From positions 102,558-166,557 of the forward strand of contig NZ_BSTD01000004.1 in assembly GCF_030269325.1 (NCBI RefSeq): DNA of 64,000 nt, written 5' to 3'. The position numbers and the translations under genes are program-made. Shown piece after piece: positions 49,482 through 58,609 of this stretch. Position 1 is the stretch's first letter. The number at the start of each line of letters is the position of its first letter. The notes beneath the pieces are model-generated. The model was not told the DNA's origin. It saw nothing but the letters and a program-made list of their open reading frames with translations, and did not search any database. The DNA is from Amycolatopsis sp. NBRC 101858 (lineage in GTDB: Bacteria; Actinomycetota; Actinomycetes; Mycobacteriales; Pseudonocardiaceae).

Positions 49482-50505
49482 GGCCCCAGCCGGTGTCGGT
49501 GGTCGCACCCGGGACGTTGGCGCGGTGGTACGTCGTCGAGCCCCACCAGCAGAACGTGCCCGTGTACCAGTAGCGGTTGGCCCACGAGTACGGCGTGCCC
49601 TTGGGGACGGCGTGGAACGCCAGCGGGAACCTCGGCCCGGCGGGCGGGCTGGTCGCGATGTCGCCGTTGAGCAGGACGAAGCTGTGGCTGCCCGGCCCGT
49701 CGACGTAGAGCGTCGGGTCCCAGCCGGCCATCATCGTTTCGCGGTGGGAGCCGAAGAGGCAGCCGTTCGACTTGTACCAGTCCCAGACGTACGTCGGGTC
49801 GCCGCCGGCGCGCAGGCGGACCTCGGCGATGCAGTACTGGTCGCTCCAGCTGCCGTTGGCCGAGTAGGTGATGTGCAGCTGCCCGTTCGGGTCCTTGATC
49901 GGCGCGGGTGCCTCGTTGATGAACGGGCTGCCGACCACGCGTTCCCAGCTTTCCCGCGGCTGGGAGATGATGTACCGGCCGCCGGTCGGCGTCGTCGGGG
50001 TGCTCATCCGCGCGAGGTAGAGGTTCTGCTCGACGTTGGTGTCCCCGGCCCAGCCCGACCAGACGAACCACCGCTGCCCGCCGAAGGTGAACATCGTGCC
50101 GTCGATGGCCCACTTGCCGTCGGGCAGCGCCAGCTGGGTCTCCGCCGTGTAGCCGCTGTCGGCGACGGCGGAGCTGATCACGTACATCCGGTGCGCCGCA
50201 CCGGTTCCGGCCGAGAAGTAGACGTAGTACCGGCCGCCGTCGAGGACGATTTCGGGGGCCCACACCTCGCCGAGGCCCCGGCTGTCCGACCAGATCCGGC
50301 GGGCGGGCGCGCTCGCCAGGCCATCGGGTGAGGTGGCTTGCCGCGCGACGATCCCACCCCCGGACGACTGCACGGCGACGTAGGTGGAGCCGACGCGGAG
50401 CACGCTGGGATCGGCGGCCCGCAAGGACGTCTGCCCGGCCGCCGCGGTACCGGCGGCGACGAGCAGGAACACGACTGCGCAGCTCAGGAGCCGGAAGAGC
50501 TTCAT
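49465..50505 (-). CDS. Secreted GH43-like five-bladed beta-propeller glycosidase
   Basis: 346 residues from ATG 50505 with GAGGGA seven bases upstream. Signal peptide KLFRLLSCAVVFLLVAAGTA. The propeller begins RAADPSVLRVGSTYVAVQSS, where the aspartate in ADPSV is the usual GH43 base, followed by GEVWAPEIVLDGGRYYVYF and FINEAPAPIKDPNGQLHITY with the acid/base glutamate. GH43 enzymes release arabinose or xylose from plant polysaccharides. The C-terminus has cysteines (GTFCWWG) and no binding module. Confidence 0.65.
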   Translation of the reverse strand: MKLFRLLSCAVVFLLVAAGTAAAGQTSLRAADPSVLRVGSTYVAVQSSGGGIVARQATSPDGLASAPARRIWSDSRGLGEVWAPEIVLDGGRYYVYFSAGTGAAHRMYVISSAVADSGYTAETQLALPDGKWAIDGTMFTFGGQRWFVWSGWAGDTNVEQNLYLARMSTPTTPTGGRYIISQPRESWERVVGSPFINEAPAPIKDPNGQLHITYSANGSWSDQYCIAEVRLRAGGDPTYVWDWYKSNGCLFGSHRETMMAGWDPTLYVDGPGSHSFVLLNGDIATSPPAGPRFPLAFHAVPKGTPYSWANRYWYTGTFCWWGSTTYHRANVPGATTDTGWGLKFFE

Positions 50506-50716
50506 GACCACATCCCTCGCTCGAGCGGGACCGAGCGCAGGATCACCCGTGATCGGGTTCGCGCGGTAGGGCCGCGGGTGCTTGCTCGATCCAGACCGGG
50601 CGAAATTGGTCTGAACCGGTGAGGTTCCGCTCAGCGGAGCGGAGGCTCGGCGACGTCCCGCCGCGGCGAGGTGCGATCATCCTCCGGTCGCCCATCCTGC
50701 CCCGCGGAGGACATCG
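50506..50716. promoter_or_regulatory. Divergent promoter gap, no gene
   Basis: About 210 bases between the GH43-like gene and the gene at 50717. I see no convincing -35/-10 pair or operator. CCCCGCGGAGG at 50700-50710 is too close to be anything but the Shine-Dalgarno of the downstream gene. Confidence 0.3.
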
Positions 50717-51232
50717 ATGACTGCCCCGGCTCGTGACGCGCTCGTGGCCGTCGCCACCCTGCTGGCGCCGGACGCCCCGGAGGTGGCCGCCCGCGCGGCG
50801 GCCGCCCTCGACGACCAGGACGCCTACCTGCGCGAGCACGCCGACCGGCTCGACGACCGCGGCATCGACGAACCCTTCCCGCTGCTGCCGTGGATCGCGC
50901 TGGTGGACGCGCTCACCGAGCACGGCCTGCTGGCCGAGGTCGACTGGAAGGAAGCGCCCGACGAGATCGCCGGGCAGTTGCGGGCCTTGCGGTCCGCGCC
51001 GCGGGCGGACGAGCTGTGGACGTCGCTGGGGGAGAGCGAGCTGCCGACGTACGAATTCCTCGAGACGGCGGGCGACCGGCTGCGCGAGACCGGCACCGCC
51101 CTCGCGGTGCTCGACATCGAGTCCGACTGCTACCCGCTCGTGCTCCTGCCCGCCGCCCGTGCCGGCGACCTCGTGGCGCTCGCCGAGGCCGCCGGGTTCA
51201 CCGCCGCACCGCTCGGCACCGTTGAAACGTAG
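50717..51232 (+). CDS. DUF6630-like protein
   Basis: 171 residues, ATG 50717 preceded by GGAGG. Sequence blocks AYLREHADRLDDRGIDEPFP, IALVDALTEHGLLAEVDWKE and EIAGQLRAL resemble DUF6630, a domain of unknown function, as far as I recall. Acidic and soluble. It lies 84 bases upstream of lutA, but the lut promoter starts within its end, so it is probably a separate unit. Confidence 0.6.
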   Translation: MTAPARDALVAVATLLAPDAPEVAARAAAALDDQDAYLREHADRLDDRGIDEPFPLLPWIALVDALTEHGLLAEVDWKEAPDEIAGQLRALRSAPRADELWTSLGESELPTYEFLETAGDRLRETGTALAVLDIESDCYPLVLLPAARAGDLVALAEAAGFTAAPLGTVET

Positions 51233-51244
51233 AAATCGACCGCG

Positions 51245-51302
51245 TTGACTTGAGCAACGCTCGCGTAGTAGCTTCGCCGGACGGGAATTGAAACGTTTCG
51301 AT
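51245..51302 (+). promoter_or_regulatory. lutABC promoter with LacI-type operator
   Basis: TTGACT at 51245-51250 and TAGCTT at 51269-51274 are 18 bases apart. ATTGAAACGTTTCGAT at 51287-51302 is a 16-base near-perfect palindrome with GAAACGTTTC as its core, just beyond the expected start of transcription. TTGAAACGTAGAAAT at about 51221 looks like a degenerate second site in the end of the upstream gene. A LacI-family repressor is the natural binder, but none is encoded nearby. Confidence 0.6.
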
Positions 51303-51315
51303 CCGGAGGGCACGC

Positions 51316-52041
51316 ATGAAGGTCGCCGTGCTCGTCACCTGCATCAACGACTCGCTGTTCCCGGACACGGGCAAGGCGGTGTTCCGGCTGCTGCGCCGCC
51401 TCGGCGTCGACGCGGACTTCCCCGAGGCGCAGACCTGCTGTGGCCAGCCGATGGTCAACACCGGCTACCTCGACGAGGCGGTGCCGGTGGTGCGCGCCTT
51501 CGCGCAAGCGTTCGCGGGCTATGACTACATCGTCACGCCATCCGGTTCCTGCGCGGGCTCGGCGCGTCACCAGCACGGCCTGGTCGCGCGCCGGGCCGGT
51601 GATCCGCGACTGGCCGAGAGCGGGCCGAAGGTCTACGAGCTGAGCGAGTTCCTCGTCGACGTCCTCGGCGTCACCGACGTGGCCGCCTACTTCCCGCACC
51701 GCGTCACCTACCACCCGACCTGCCACTCGCTGCGCATGCTCGGCGCCGCCGACAAGCCCCTGCGGCTGCTGCGCGAAGTGCGCGGGCTCGACCTCGTCGA
51801 GCTGCCCGCGGCCGAGGAGTGCTGCGGCTTCGGCGGCACGTTCGCGGTGAAGAACGCCGAGACGTCCACCGCGATGGGCGCGGACAAGGCCCGGCACGTC
51901 CGGGACACCGGCGCCGAGGTGCTGGTCGCGGGTGACAACTCGTGCCTGCTGCACATCGGCGGCCTGCTGTCGCGGCAGCGGTCCGGCGTCCGCGTGCTGC
52001 ACATGGCCGACGTGCTGGCTTCGACCGAGGAGGACGCGTGA
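51316..52041 (+). CDS. lutA: L-lactate dehydrogenase complex subunit LutA
   Basis: 241 residues, GGAGGG before ATG 51316. Two CCG domains bind the iron-sulfur or heterodisulfide-type cofactor: AQTCCGQPMVNTGYLDEA and EECCGFGGTFAVKNAETSTA, with PSGSCAGSARHQHG between. LutA works with LutB and LutC in the LutABC (LldEFG) complex, which oxidises L-lactate to pyruvate. The next gene starts in a GTGA overlap. Confidence 0.92.
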   Translation: MKVAVLVTCINDSLFPDTGKAVFRLLRRLGVDADFPEAQTCCGQPMVNTGYLDEAVPVVRAFAQAFAGYDYIVTPSGSCAGSARHQHGLVARRAGDPRLAESGPKVYELSEFLVDVLGVTDVAAYFPHRVTYHPTCHSLRMLGAADKPLRLLREVRGLDLVELPAAEECCGFGGTFAVKNAETSTAMGADKARHVRDTGAEVLVAGDNSCLLHIGGLLSRQRSGVRVLHMADVLASTEEDA

Positions 52042-53501
52042 GCGCCACGTTCGTCGGCATGCCCGCGTTCCCGGCCGCGGCCCGGGAGGCGCTCGCCGAC
52101 ACGCAGCTGCGCCGCAACCTCGCCCACGCCACCGGCACGATCCGCGCCAAGCGTGCGGCGGTCGTCGGCGAGGTGGCCGAGTGGGAGGAGCTGCGCCTCG
52201 CGGGCGCGGCGATCAAGGACAACACCCTGCGCCGCCTCGACGAGCACCTGCTCACGCTCGAAGCGGCCCTGCAGGCCAGGGGAGCGACTGTCCACTGGGC
52301 CCGCGACGCGCGGGAAGCCTGCGACATCGTGGCGCGCATCGCGAAGGACCACGACGTCGACGAGGTCGTCAAGGTCAAGTCGATGGCGACGCAGGAGATC
52401 GGCCTCAACGAGGCCCTCGCCGAACACGGCGTCACCGCCTGGGAAACCGACCTCGCCGAGCTCATCGTGCAGCTCGGCGACGACCTGCCCAGCCACATCC
52501 TGGTGCCGGCGATCCACCGCAACCGCGCGGAGATCCGGGAGATCTTCCGCCGCGAGATGGCCGCGGCGGGCCGGCCCGCGCCTGACGGGCTCACCGACGA
52601 CCCGGCCGAGCTCGCCGGCGCGGCCCGGCTGCACCTGCGGGAGAAGTTCCTGCGGGCCGAGATGGCCGTCTCGGGCGCGAACTTCGCCGTCGCCGAGAGC
52701 GGCACCCTCGTCGTCGTCGAATCCGAGGGCAACGGCCGCATGTGCCTGACGCTGCCCGAGGTGCTCGTTTCGGTGGTGGGCATCGAAAAGGTCGTGCCCA
52801 CGTGGGCCGATCTGGACGTCTTCCTCCAGCTCCTGCCGCGCTCCAGCACGGGGGAGCGGATGAACCCCTACACCTCGACGTGGTCGGGTGTCACGCCCGG
52901 CGACGGGCCGCAGGAGATGCACGTGGTGCTGCTCGACAACGGCCGTACCCGGGCGCTCGCCGACGAGGTCGGCCGGCAGGCGCTGCGCTGCATCCGCTGC
53001 TCGGCGTGCCTGAACGTCTGCCCGGTGTACGAGCGGACCGGCGGGCACGCCTACGGCTCGGTCTACCCCGGCCCGATCGGCGCGATCCTCAACCCGCTGC
53101 TCAAGGGCGTCGGCGTCGACGAGCAGACCGACTCGTTGCCGTACGCGTCCAGCTTGTGCGGCGCCTGCTTCGAGGCGTGCCCGGTGCGCATCGACATCCC
53201 CGAGGTCCTGGTGCACCTGCGCTCCCAGGTGGTGGACGCGCATCGCGGCGGACCGCCGAAACCCGAGGCGGTGGCGATGAAATCGGCGGCCTGGGTGCTG
53301 TCCGACGCGCGGCGGCTGGGCCTGGCCGAACGCGGGCTCGGCATCGCGAACCGCGTGCTGACCCGCTTCGGCCGGCGGGTGCTGCCGGGCGGCCGTCGTG
53401 GCGTCTCCCGGCTGCCGTGGCCCGGTTCGGTGTGGACGAACGCCCGTGACCTCCCGGCCCCGCCGCGCGAGTCGTTCCGCGCCTGGTGGCGGAAGCGGTG
53501 A
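52038..53501 (+). CDS. lutB: L-lactate dehydrogenase complex subunit LutB
   Basis: 487 residues from GTG 52038, overlapping the lutA stop. An N-terminal LUD domain (residues ~60-290, including VVKVKSMATQEIGLNEAL and GANFAVAESGTLVVVESEGN) is followed by two 4Fe-4S motifs, CIRCSACLNVCPVY and LCGACFEACPVRI, and a LutB C-terminal helix block ending FRAWWRKR. It passes electrons from lactate in the LutABC complex. Confidence 0.93.
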   Translation: MSATFVGMPAFPAAAREALADTQLRRNLAHATGTIRAKRAAVVGEVAEWEELRLAGAAIKDNTLRRLDEHLLTLEAALQARGATVHWARDAREACDIVARIAKDHDVDEVVKVKSMATQEIGLNEALAEHGVTAWETDLAELIVQLGDDLPSHILVPAIHRNRAEIREIFRREMAAAGRPAPDGLTDDPAELAGAARLHLREKFLRAEMAVSGANFAVAESGTLVVVESEGNGRMCLTLPEVLVSVVGIEKVVPTWADLDVFLQLLPRSSTGERMNPYTSTWSGVTPGDGPQEMHVVLLDNGRTRALADEVGRQALRCIRCSACLNVCPVYERTGGHAYGSVYPGPIGAILNPLLKGVGVDEQTDSLPYASSLCGACFEACPVRIDIPEVLVHLRSQVVDAHRGGPPKPEAVAMKSAAWVLSDARRLGLAERGLGIANRVLTRFGRRVLPGGRRGVSRLPWPGSVWTNARDLPAPPRESFRAWWRKR

Positions 53502-54070
53502 CCGCACGCGAGGAGATCCTGGCCGCGGTCCGTGGCGCACTGCGCGACGCGGACCGGGCCGAAGCGGCGGTCCCGCGCGGCTACCGGTCCGTCGCGGCCG
53601 CGGACGTCGTCGAGCTGTTCGCCGAGCGCGTGGTCGACTACCGCGCGGCCCTCACCCGCTGCACCACCGCCGAGCTGCCCGGCGCCGTCCGCGCCGCGCT
53701 GGGGACGGCGCGGAAAGTCCTGGTGCCCGAAGGGTTTCCGGTCGACGTCGGCGGCGGCGAAGGGGAGCTCGCCGAGTTCGACGCCGTCGTCACCACGGCC
53801 GCGCTCGGCATCGCGACCACCGGCACGATCGTGCTCGACCACGGCCCCGGCCAGGGGCGGCGCGCGCTGAGCCTGGTGCCGGACGTGCACGTGTGCGTCG
53901 TGCGCGAGGACCAGATCGTGCCGGGCGTGCCGCAGGCCGTGGCCGCCCTCGACCCGGCGCGCCCGCAGACGTGGATCAGCGGGCCGAGCGCCACCAGCGA
54001 CATCGAGCTGACCCGGGTGGAAGGCGTGCACGGGCCGCGGACCCTGCACGTCATCGTCGTCGCCGACTGA
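53498..54070 (+). CDS. lutC: L-lactate dehydrogenase complex subunit LutC (LUD domain)
   Basis: 190 residues from GTG 53498 in GTGA overlap with lutB; GTG 53486 would add four residues. The LUD domain is visible as VVTTAALGIATTGTIVLDHG, ALSLVPDVHVCVVREDQIV and GPSATSDIELTRVEGVHGPR. It completes the three-gene lut operon. No lactate permease gene is adjacent. Confidence 0.92.
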   Translation: MTAREEILAAVRGALRDADRAEAAVPRGYRSVAAADVVELFAERVVDYRAALTRCTTAELPGAVRAALGTARKVLVPEGFPVDVGGGEGELAEFDAVVTTAALGIATTGTIVLDHGPGQGRRALSLVPDVHVCVVREDQIVPGVPQAVAALDPARPQTWISGPSATSDIELTRVEGVHGPRTLHVIVVAD

Positions 54071-54101
54071 ACCTCACCGGCGGTCCGCGCGTCTCCTGTT
54101 C

Positions 54102-55016
54102 ATGATCACCAAACCGCGTTCCCGGGTCGCCGCTTCACTCGTCGCCGTCGCCGTCGCCACCGCGCTGGTGGTGGTGGCCGCCCCGGCGAGCGCGGCCGAC
54201 GACCTGGTGGTGACCCGGGTGAGCGCCGCGGACCGGGCCGCCGCGCTCGCCCACTGGACGCCGGAGCGGATGCGGCAGTGGGTGGGCGACGACTCCCTTC
54301 CCCCGGCCGAGAAGATCGGCCGGGAATGGCCGGGGCCGGTCCCGGCGGGCGTCGGGCGGCTGTTCTTCACCGCCGTACCCGGCGTCGACGAGTCCTGCAC
54401 CGCGACCGTGGTTCCCAGCGCCACCAAGGACGTCGCGCTCACCGCCGGGCACTGCGTCAACGGCGGCCTGGACCGGTTCGACAACCCGATCAAGATCGTC
54501 AACGTCGTGTTCGTCCCGGGCTACGACCACGGGAAGGCGCCGCACGGCGTGTTCCCGGTCCGGGCCTTCGCCTGGTCGAACACGTATTCCGGCCCCACGA
54601 GCGGCACGGACGACGACGCGGTGCTCGCCTTGGACCCGGTCGATGGCCGGCACGTCGCCGACGTCGCGGGCACCCAGGACGTCTCGTTCGAGCGGCCACC
54701 GTCCCCTGTGGACACCACGATGCTCGGCTACCCGGTTTCCCGGGCGGCCGGTGGCGAGGCGCTGTTCTCGTGCGCCCGGCCGGCCACGCTCGAGGCGAAC
54801 TCGGTCACCACGACCTGGAACACCGACTGCGACCTCGCCGGCGGCTCCAGCGGCGGCCCGTGGCTGCGCGGCTTCGACCCCGCCACCGGCCGGGGCACGA
54901 TCTTCAGCGTCACGAGCCGGGGGACGATGACCGAGGACGGCGTGACCACGGACCTCAGCGGGGCCGCGTTCACCGATCCCGTGCGGGCGCTGTACGAGCG
55001 CGCGGGGGAACTCTGA
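54102..55016 (+). CDS. Secreted trypsin-like serine protease
   Basis: 304 residues. Signal peptide RVAASLVAVAVATALVVVAA with cleavage after ASA. The triad is H117 in TAGHCVNG, an aspartate among D170-D172 in SGTDDDAVLALD and S250 in LAGGSSGGPWLRG. Cysteines ESCTATVV/GHC and FSC/DCDLA could form two disulfides. Length and motifs fit the V8/trypsin-like peptidases of family S1. The last third lies opposite the over-long reading frame of the helicase gene on the minus strand. Confidence 0.86.
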   Translation: MITKPRSRVAASLVAVAVATALVVVAAPASAADDLVVTRVSAADRAAALAHWTPERMRQWVGDDSLPPAEKIGREWPGPVPAGVGRLFFTAVPGVDESCTATVVPSATKDVALTAGHCVNGGLDRFDNPIKIVNVVFVPGYDHGKAPHGVFPVRAFAWSNTYSGPTSGTDDDAVLALDPVDGRHVADVAGTQDVSFERPPSPVDTTMLGYPVSRAAGGEALFSCARPATLEANSVTTTWNTDCDLAGGSSGGPWLRGFDPATGRGTIFSVTSRGTMTEDGVTTDLSGAAFTDPVRALYERAGEL

Positions 55017-56995
55017 GCAGCTCGGCCGGGGGGTTCGCCGGGGTGCACGATCCCGAGGTGGCGGGTGGCCCGGGTCATGGCGACGTACAGGTCGTGGCGG
55101 CCGAGGGGGGCTTCGAGGATCGCGGCCGGGTCGGCGATGAGGACCGAGTCGAACTCCAGACCCTTGGCCTGACCGGGGGTGAGGACCACGACCCGGCCGG
55201 TCAGGTCCGGGTGCGGAGTGATCCGCATCTCCGCGCCGAGGCTCTCCGGGGTGATGATCGCGAGCCGGCCGGTGGTGTGCGCCGCGGCGAGTTCGGCGAC
55301 GACGGCGGGCAGCTCGGCGCGGGTGGTGCCGAGGCGCCAGGGCGGCTCGCCGGTCGAGCGGACCGACCGGGGCGGCGTCACGCCCGTGACCAGGTCGGTG
55401 GTGGCGGCCATGATCTCGGCGGGCGTGCGGTAGTTGACGCTGAGCCGGGCGAGGTGCCAGCGGTCCCGCACGTGCGGCCGCAGCACGTCGTCCCACGAGC
55501 CGGCGCCGGCCGGGCTCCCGGTCTGGGCGAGGTCCCCGACGAGGGTCATCGACCGGGTGGGACACCGGCGCACCACCATCCGCCAGTCCATTTCGGACAG
55601 TTCCTGGGCCTCGTCGACGACGACGTGCCCGTACACCGCGGTGCCGTCGCCGAGCAGGGCGGCGGCTTCGTCCAGCAACGGGACGTCCGCGGCGCTCCAG
55701 CCGGGCTGCTCGCCGAGGACGTCGGCCACCACCTGCTCCGGGGTCAGCGGCGGCCACAGCGCGTCGAGGGTCGCCTGGACGGCGGGGTCGGCGAGCAGGG
55801 ACTGCCGCAGGCCGGTGCGGGCGGTCTCGTCGAGCACGGTTCGCGGTCCGTCGTGGTCGTCGACGATGACACCCGCGGCGGCCAGCGCGCGCAGGTCGGC
55901 TTCGCCGAGCCGGCCGTCCGGGCTGCCGCCGTCGATCGCTTCGCCGGTGTCGGTGAGCACGATCGCCTCCAGGTCCTCGACGAGCCGCCGGGCGAGCACC
56001 TCGACGACGTGGCGCTGGAAGACCAGCCGGGCCGGGTTGTGCGGGAGCCGGGTCCGCCCGGCCTCGGCCGCGGCGCGGGCGCACGTGGCCGGGTCGAGCC
56101 GTAGCGTCTGCTGCTCGAACTCGACGTCGATGGGGTTGTCCGGGGTCCGGACCCGCGCTCGCACCGCGTCGGCCAGCCGTCCGGCCATGACCGCCCGCCC
56201 CTTGCCCGCGGCGATCTCCGGCGGGTCCGATCGGCTGACTTCGGTGCCCGGCCGCAGCTCGGCGAGGGTGGCCGTGACGACGCTGTGCTCGCCGAGGCCG
56301 GGGAGGACCTGGCCGATGTAGCCGAGGAACAGCCGGCTGGGCCCGACGACCAGGACACCGCGGGTGCGCAGGTGCGGCCGGGTGTAGAGCAGGTAGGCGA
56401 CCCGGTGCAGGGCGACGGCGGTCTTGCCGGTGCCGGGACCGCCCTCGACGACGAGCACGCCGCCGGTCTCGTGCCGGATGACCCGGTCCTGTTCGGCCTG
56501 CAGGGTGGTGACGACGTCGTGCATCCGCCCGGTGCGCTCCGCGGTGACTGCCGCCAGCAGCGCCGCGTCGCCGACCAGGGCGTCGTCGCCGGCGTCGCCG
56601 GCCAGCAGTTCGTCGTCGAGCGCGACGACCGTGCGGCCCCGGGTGGTGATGCGCCGCCGTCGCCGCACGCCCTGGGGAGCGGCGGCCGTCGCGGTGTAGA
56701 ACGCCCGGGCGGCCGGGACACGCCAGTCGACCAGCAGCGGCTCGCCGTCGTCGTCGCGGAACAGGCCGAGCCTGCCGATGTAGGCGCGCCGGCCGTCGTC
56801 CAGATCGAGCCGCCCGAAGCACAGCCCCTGCTCGACCGAGCCGAGCCGGGCCACCTCCGCCCGCCAGACGGCGGCCGCCTCCTGATCATCGGTCGCCGAG
56901 CGCGCGACCGCCGTCTCGCGCAGGGCGTCCACCCGGGCGTAGAGGCCCGCCACGTGGTCACGTTCGCGTTCGAGCTCACGGTCTTCGCCGGTCAC
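54728..56995 (-). CDS. HelD-like UvrD-type ATPase, C-terminus probably frameshifted
   Basis: Open for 755 codons from ATG 56995. Superfamily 1 marks: Walker A GGPGTGKTAVALHR (K191), Walker B HVVVDEAQELSEMDW, motif III LVGDLAQTGSPAGAG, VNYRTPAEIMAATTDL, GLEFDSVLIADPA and LYVAMTRATRHLGIVHPGE. The long coiled N-terminus is typical of HelD, which removes stalled RNA polymerase and in actinomycetes can give rifampicin tolerance. After HPGEPPG the frame enters 95 residues antisense to the protease. One base fewer in the G6 run at 55028-55033 would give a normal-looking end and a stop about 50 bases on. Confidence 0.82.
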   Translation of the reverse strand: MTGEDRELERERDHVAGLYARVDALRETAVARSATDDQEAAAVWRAEVARLGSVEQGLCFGRLDLDDGRRAYIGRLGLFRDDDGEPLLVDWRVPAARAFYTATAAAPQGVRRRRRITTRGRTVVALDDELLAGDAGDDALVGDAALLAAVTAERTGRMHDVVTTLQAEQDRVIRHETGGVLVVEGGPGTGKTAVALHRVAYLLYTRPHLRTRGVLVVGPSRLFLGYIGQVLPGLGEHSVVTATLAELRPGTEVSRSDPPEIAAGKGRAVMAGRLADAVRARVRTPDNPIDVEFEQQTLRLDPATCARAAAEAGRTRLPHNPARLVFQRHVVEVLARRLVEDLEAIVLTDTGEAIDGGSPDGRLGEADLRALAAAGVIVDDHDGPRTVLDETARTGLRQSLLADPAVQATLDALWPPLTPEQVVADVLGEQPGWSAADVPLLDEAAALLGDGTAVYGHVVVDEAQELSEMDWRMVVRRCPTRSMTLVGDLAQTGSPAGAGSWDDVLRPHVRDRWHLARLSVNYRTPAEIMAATTDLVTGVTPPRSVRSTGEPPWRLGTTRAELPAVVAELAAAHTTGRLAIITPESLGAEMRITPHPDLTGRVVVLTPGQAKGLEFDSVLIADPAAILEAPLGRHDLYVAMTRATRHLGIVHPGEPPGRAAQSSPARSYSARTGSVNAAPLRSVVTPSSVIVPRLVTLKIVPRPVAGSKPRSHGPPLEPPARSQSVFQVVVTEFASSVAGRAHENSASPPAARETG

Positions 56996-57086
56996 AGGCG
57001 TTCTCCCCCAGGTCGGTGCCGTCGAGGGTGCCCGGCGAAATCGCCGAAGAACAGTCTTGTTCTTTCCCGGCGCGAGGACGCGGTGC

Positions 57087-58064
57087 TTAAGCGGTGGTCA
57101 GGTCTTCGGGCGGGACCCACAAGGGCGCGGTATCCGCGCGTTCGGGGTGCAGCCAGCCGCGCTGCTCGGCGGTTTCCCGCGCGATCCGCAGGTAGGCCTG
57201 GACGGTTTCCGGCGGCTCGCCGTCACGCCACGCGAGTGACCACGGGTAGACCGGCTGCAGCTCCCGGGGCCGGTGGATCGGCAGGCCGCGGTCGGCGTAG
57301 CGGCGGGCGTAGCTGTCGAATTCGAGCAGGAAGGCGCTGTCGCGCGCGCGGCTGACGGCGGCGTGGCAGGTGTCGAACGTGCCGGGGTTGCCCAGCCAGC
57401 GCAGGGCGACGCCGGTGTGCTGCTCCCACGAGCTCAGGTACCGGCCGTGCACGTTGTACAGCGCCGTGCCGGGCCCGTCCGCGAAGACCTCGAGGGGCCG
57501 CTCGTGCACCGACGCCGCCGGCCGGCTCGGGTCACCCGGGCGCCCGACCAGCCAGAACGGCTCGAGCCGGAGCAGGGCGTGGCGCCAGCCGGCCGGGAAG
57601 TCGGCCTTCAGGGCGGTGGTGACGCGGAGGACCGCGACGTCGAGGTGGTCCTCGAGCAGCGCGCCGAGCTGGCGGGCGCTGTCCATCTGGCTCTGGACGA
57701 GCCGGACGCCGGGATGGGCGGCGACGAACGCATCGGCGACGACCCGGCTGGTGTCCAGTTCGAAGATGTGCGCGATCCGCAGGTGATCCGGCGCGGGTTC
57801 GCGCAGCATCTGGTCGGCGGTGGCCAGCAGCTGCCGGGCGTGGTGCAGGAACCGCTCGCCCCGCGGGGTCAGCGCGACGTGCCGGCTGTCACGCACCAGC
57901 AGGGGCGCGCCGACGTCGGCTTCGAGCCGGCGGATCTGCTTGGACAGCGCCGGCTGGCTGATGAAGAGCTTGGTGGCGGCGCGCCCGAAGTGCAGCTCGT
58001 CGGCGACAACCACGAATCTTCTGATGCGCTCAAGATCAAGCGCTGACCTGCCGTGATCCGTCAT
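57087..58064 (-). CDS. LysR-family transcriptional regulator
   Basis: 325 residues from ATG 58064 with GGGAG five bases upstream; GTG 58070 is possible. The helix-turn-helix is RIRRFVVVADELHFGRAATK, LFISQPALSKQIRRLEADVG and the wing RDSRHVALTPRGERFLHHAR. The effector domain (IAHIFELDTSRVVADAFVAA) is less conserved. There is no divergent partner gene; the 5' side opens on the low-GC patch. The target is unknown. Confidence 0.87.
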   Translation of the reverse strand: MTDHGRSALDLERIRRFVVVADELHFGRAATKLFISQPALSKQIRRLEADVGAPLLVRDSRHVALTPRGERFLHHARQLLATADQMLREPAPDHLRIAHIFELDTSRVVADAFVAAHPGVRLVQSQMDSARQLGALLEDHLDVAVLRVTTALKADFPAGWRHALLRLEPFWLVGRPGDPSRPAASVHERPLEVFADGPGTALYNVHGRYLSSWEQHTGVALRWLGNPGTFDTCHAAVSRARDSAFLLEFDSYARRYADRGLPIHRPRELQPVYPWSLAWRDGEPPETVQAYLRIARETAEQRGWLHPERADTAPLWVPPEDLTTA

Positions 58065-58468
58065 AGCCACTCCCAGCCCCGTCGTGGCCAGCCGACGCTG
58101 GCGAAACGATCACCAGAGCGGACAGGCTTGCTGTGCCACTCCATCCTGCCGTGCGCCGCCACGGGTCAGGGCATCTGCTCCTTGTGATTCCGCCGATGCC
58201 GGGCGCCCGTTACGCAGGGCGGCGACTTTCAGCACCGCATGAGGAGCGCTCGTCGACAGCCCTGGTTGCTGGGGATCTGCCGCTTGCCGACCGGGAGGAC
58301 GCAGCGTCACGCCAGAGTGAGGTAGCGGTGGCGGCGGCTCGGATTCGTACATGTCGACCATGCCTGGCGGGCACTTGGGAACTCGAATCATCGGCGGGCG
58401 CAGAACGGTTGCCCGCCGACTCTCATCACTTCCGCGCAACCTGAGTACCGGAGAGCAACACGCACCAT

Positions 58469-58502
58469 GCCGGGGCTACCGATCAACATCGGTGGCCCCG
58501 GC
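58469..58502. terminator. Long stable hairpin, 15-bp stem
   Basis: GCCGGGGCTACCGAT at 58469-58483 pairs with ATCGGTGGCCCCGGC at 58488-58502 around CAAC, with one G-T wobble pair. No gene ends directly upstream, so it may be the terminator of a lost gene at the edge of the foreign patch. Confidence 0.5.
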
Positions 58503-58528
58503 CTGCTCTAATGCGCAGCAGTGAACGT

Positions 58529-58609
58529 TGATCTTGAATGGATTCAGCGAGCCGACGCAAGATGTAAACCGCCGATTAGGCTAACCGGTTCACTGGTGAT
58601 TCAAGATCA
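58529..58609. repeat. 11-bp perfect inverted repeat, 59-base spacer
   Basis: TGATCTTGAAT at 58529-58539 and ATTCAAGATCA at 58599-58609 are exact inverted arms. The spacing is too wide for one regulator dimer. Such repeats occur as ends of small mobile elements (for example MITE-like sequences) or recombination sites. No transposase or integrase is visible. Confidence 0.45.

Noticed and set aside
58133-58444. 103-codon ORF on the plus strand next to the LysR gene
   Set aside because: No RBS, no family resemblance and it overlaps another open frame on the opposite strand; composition does not decide.
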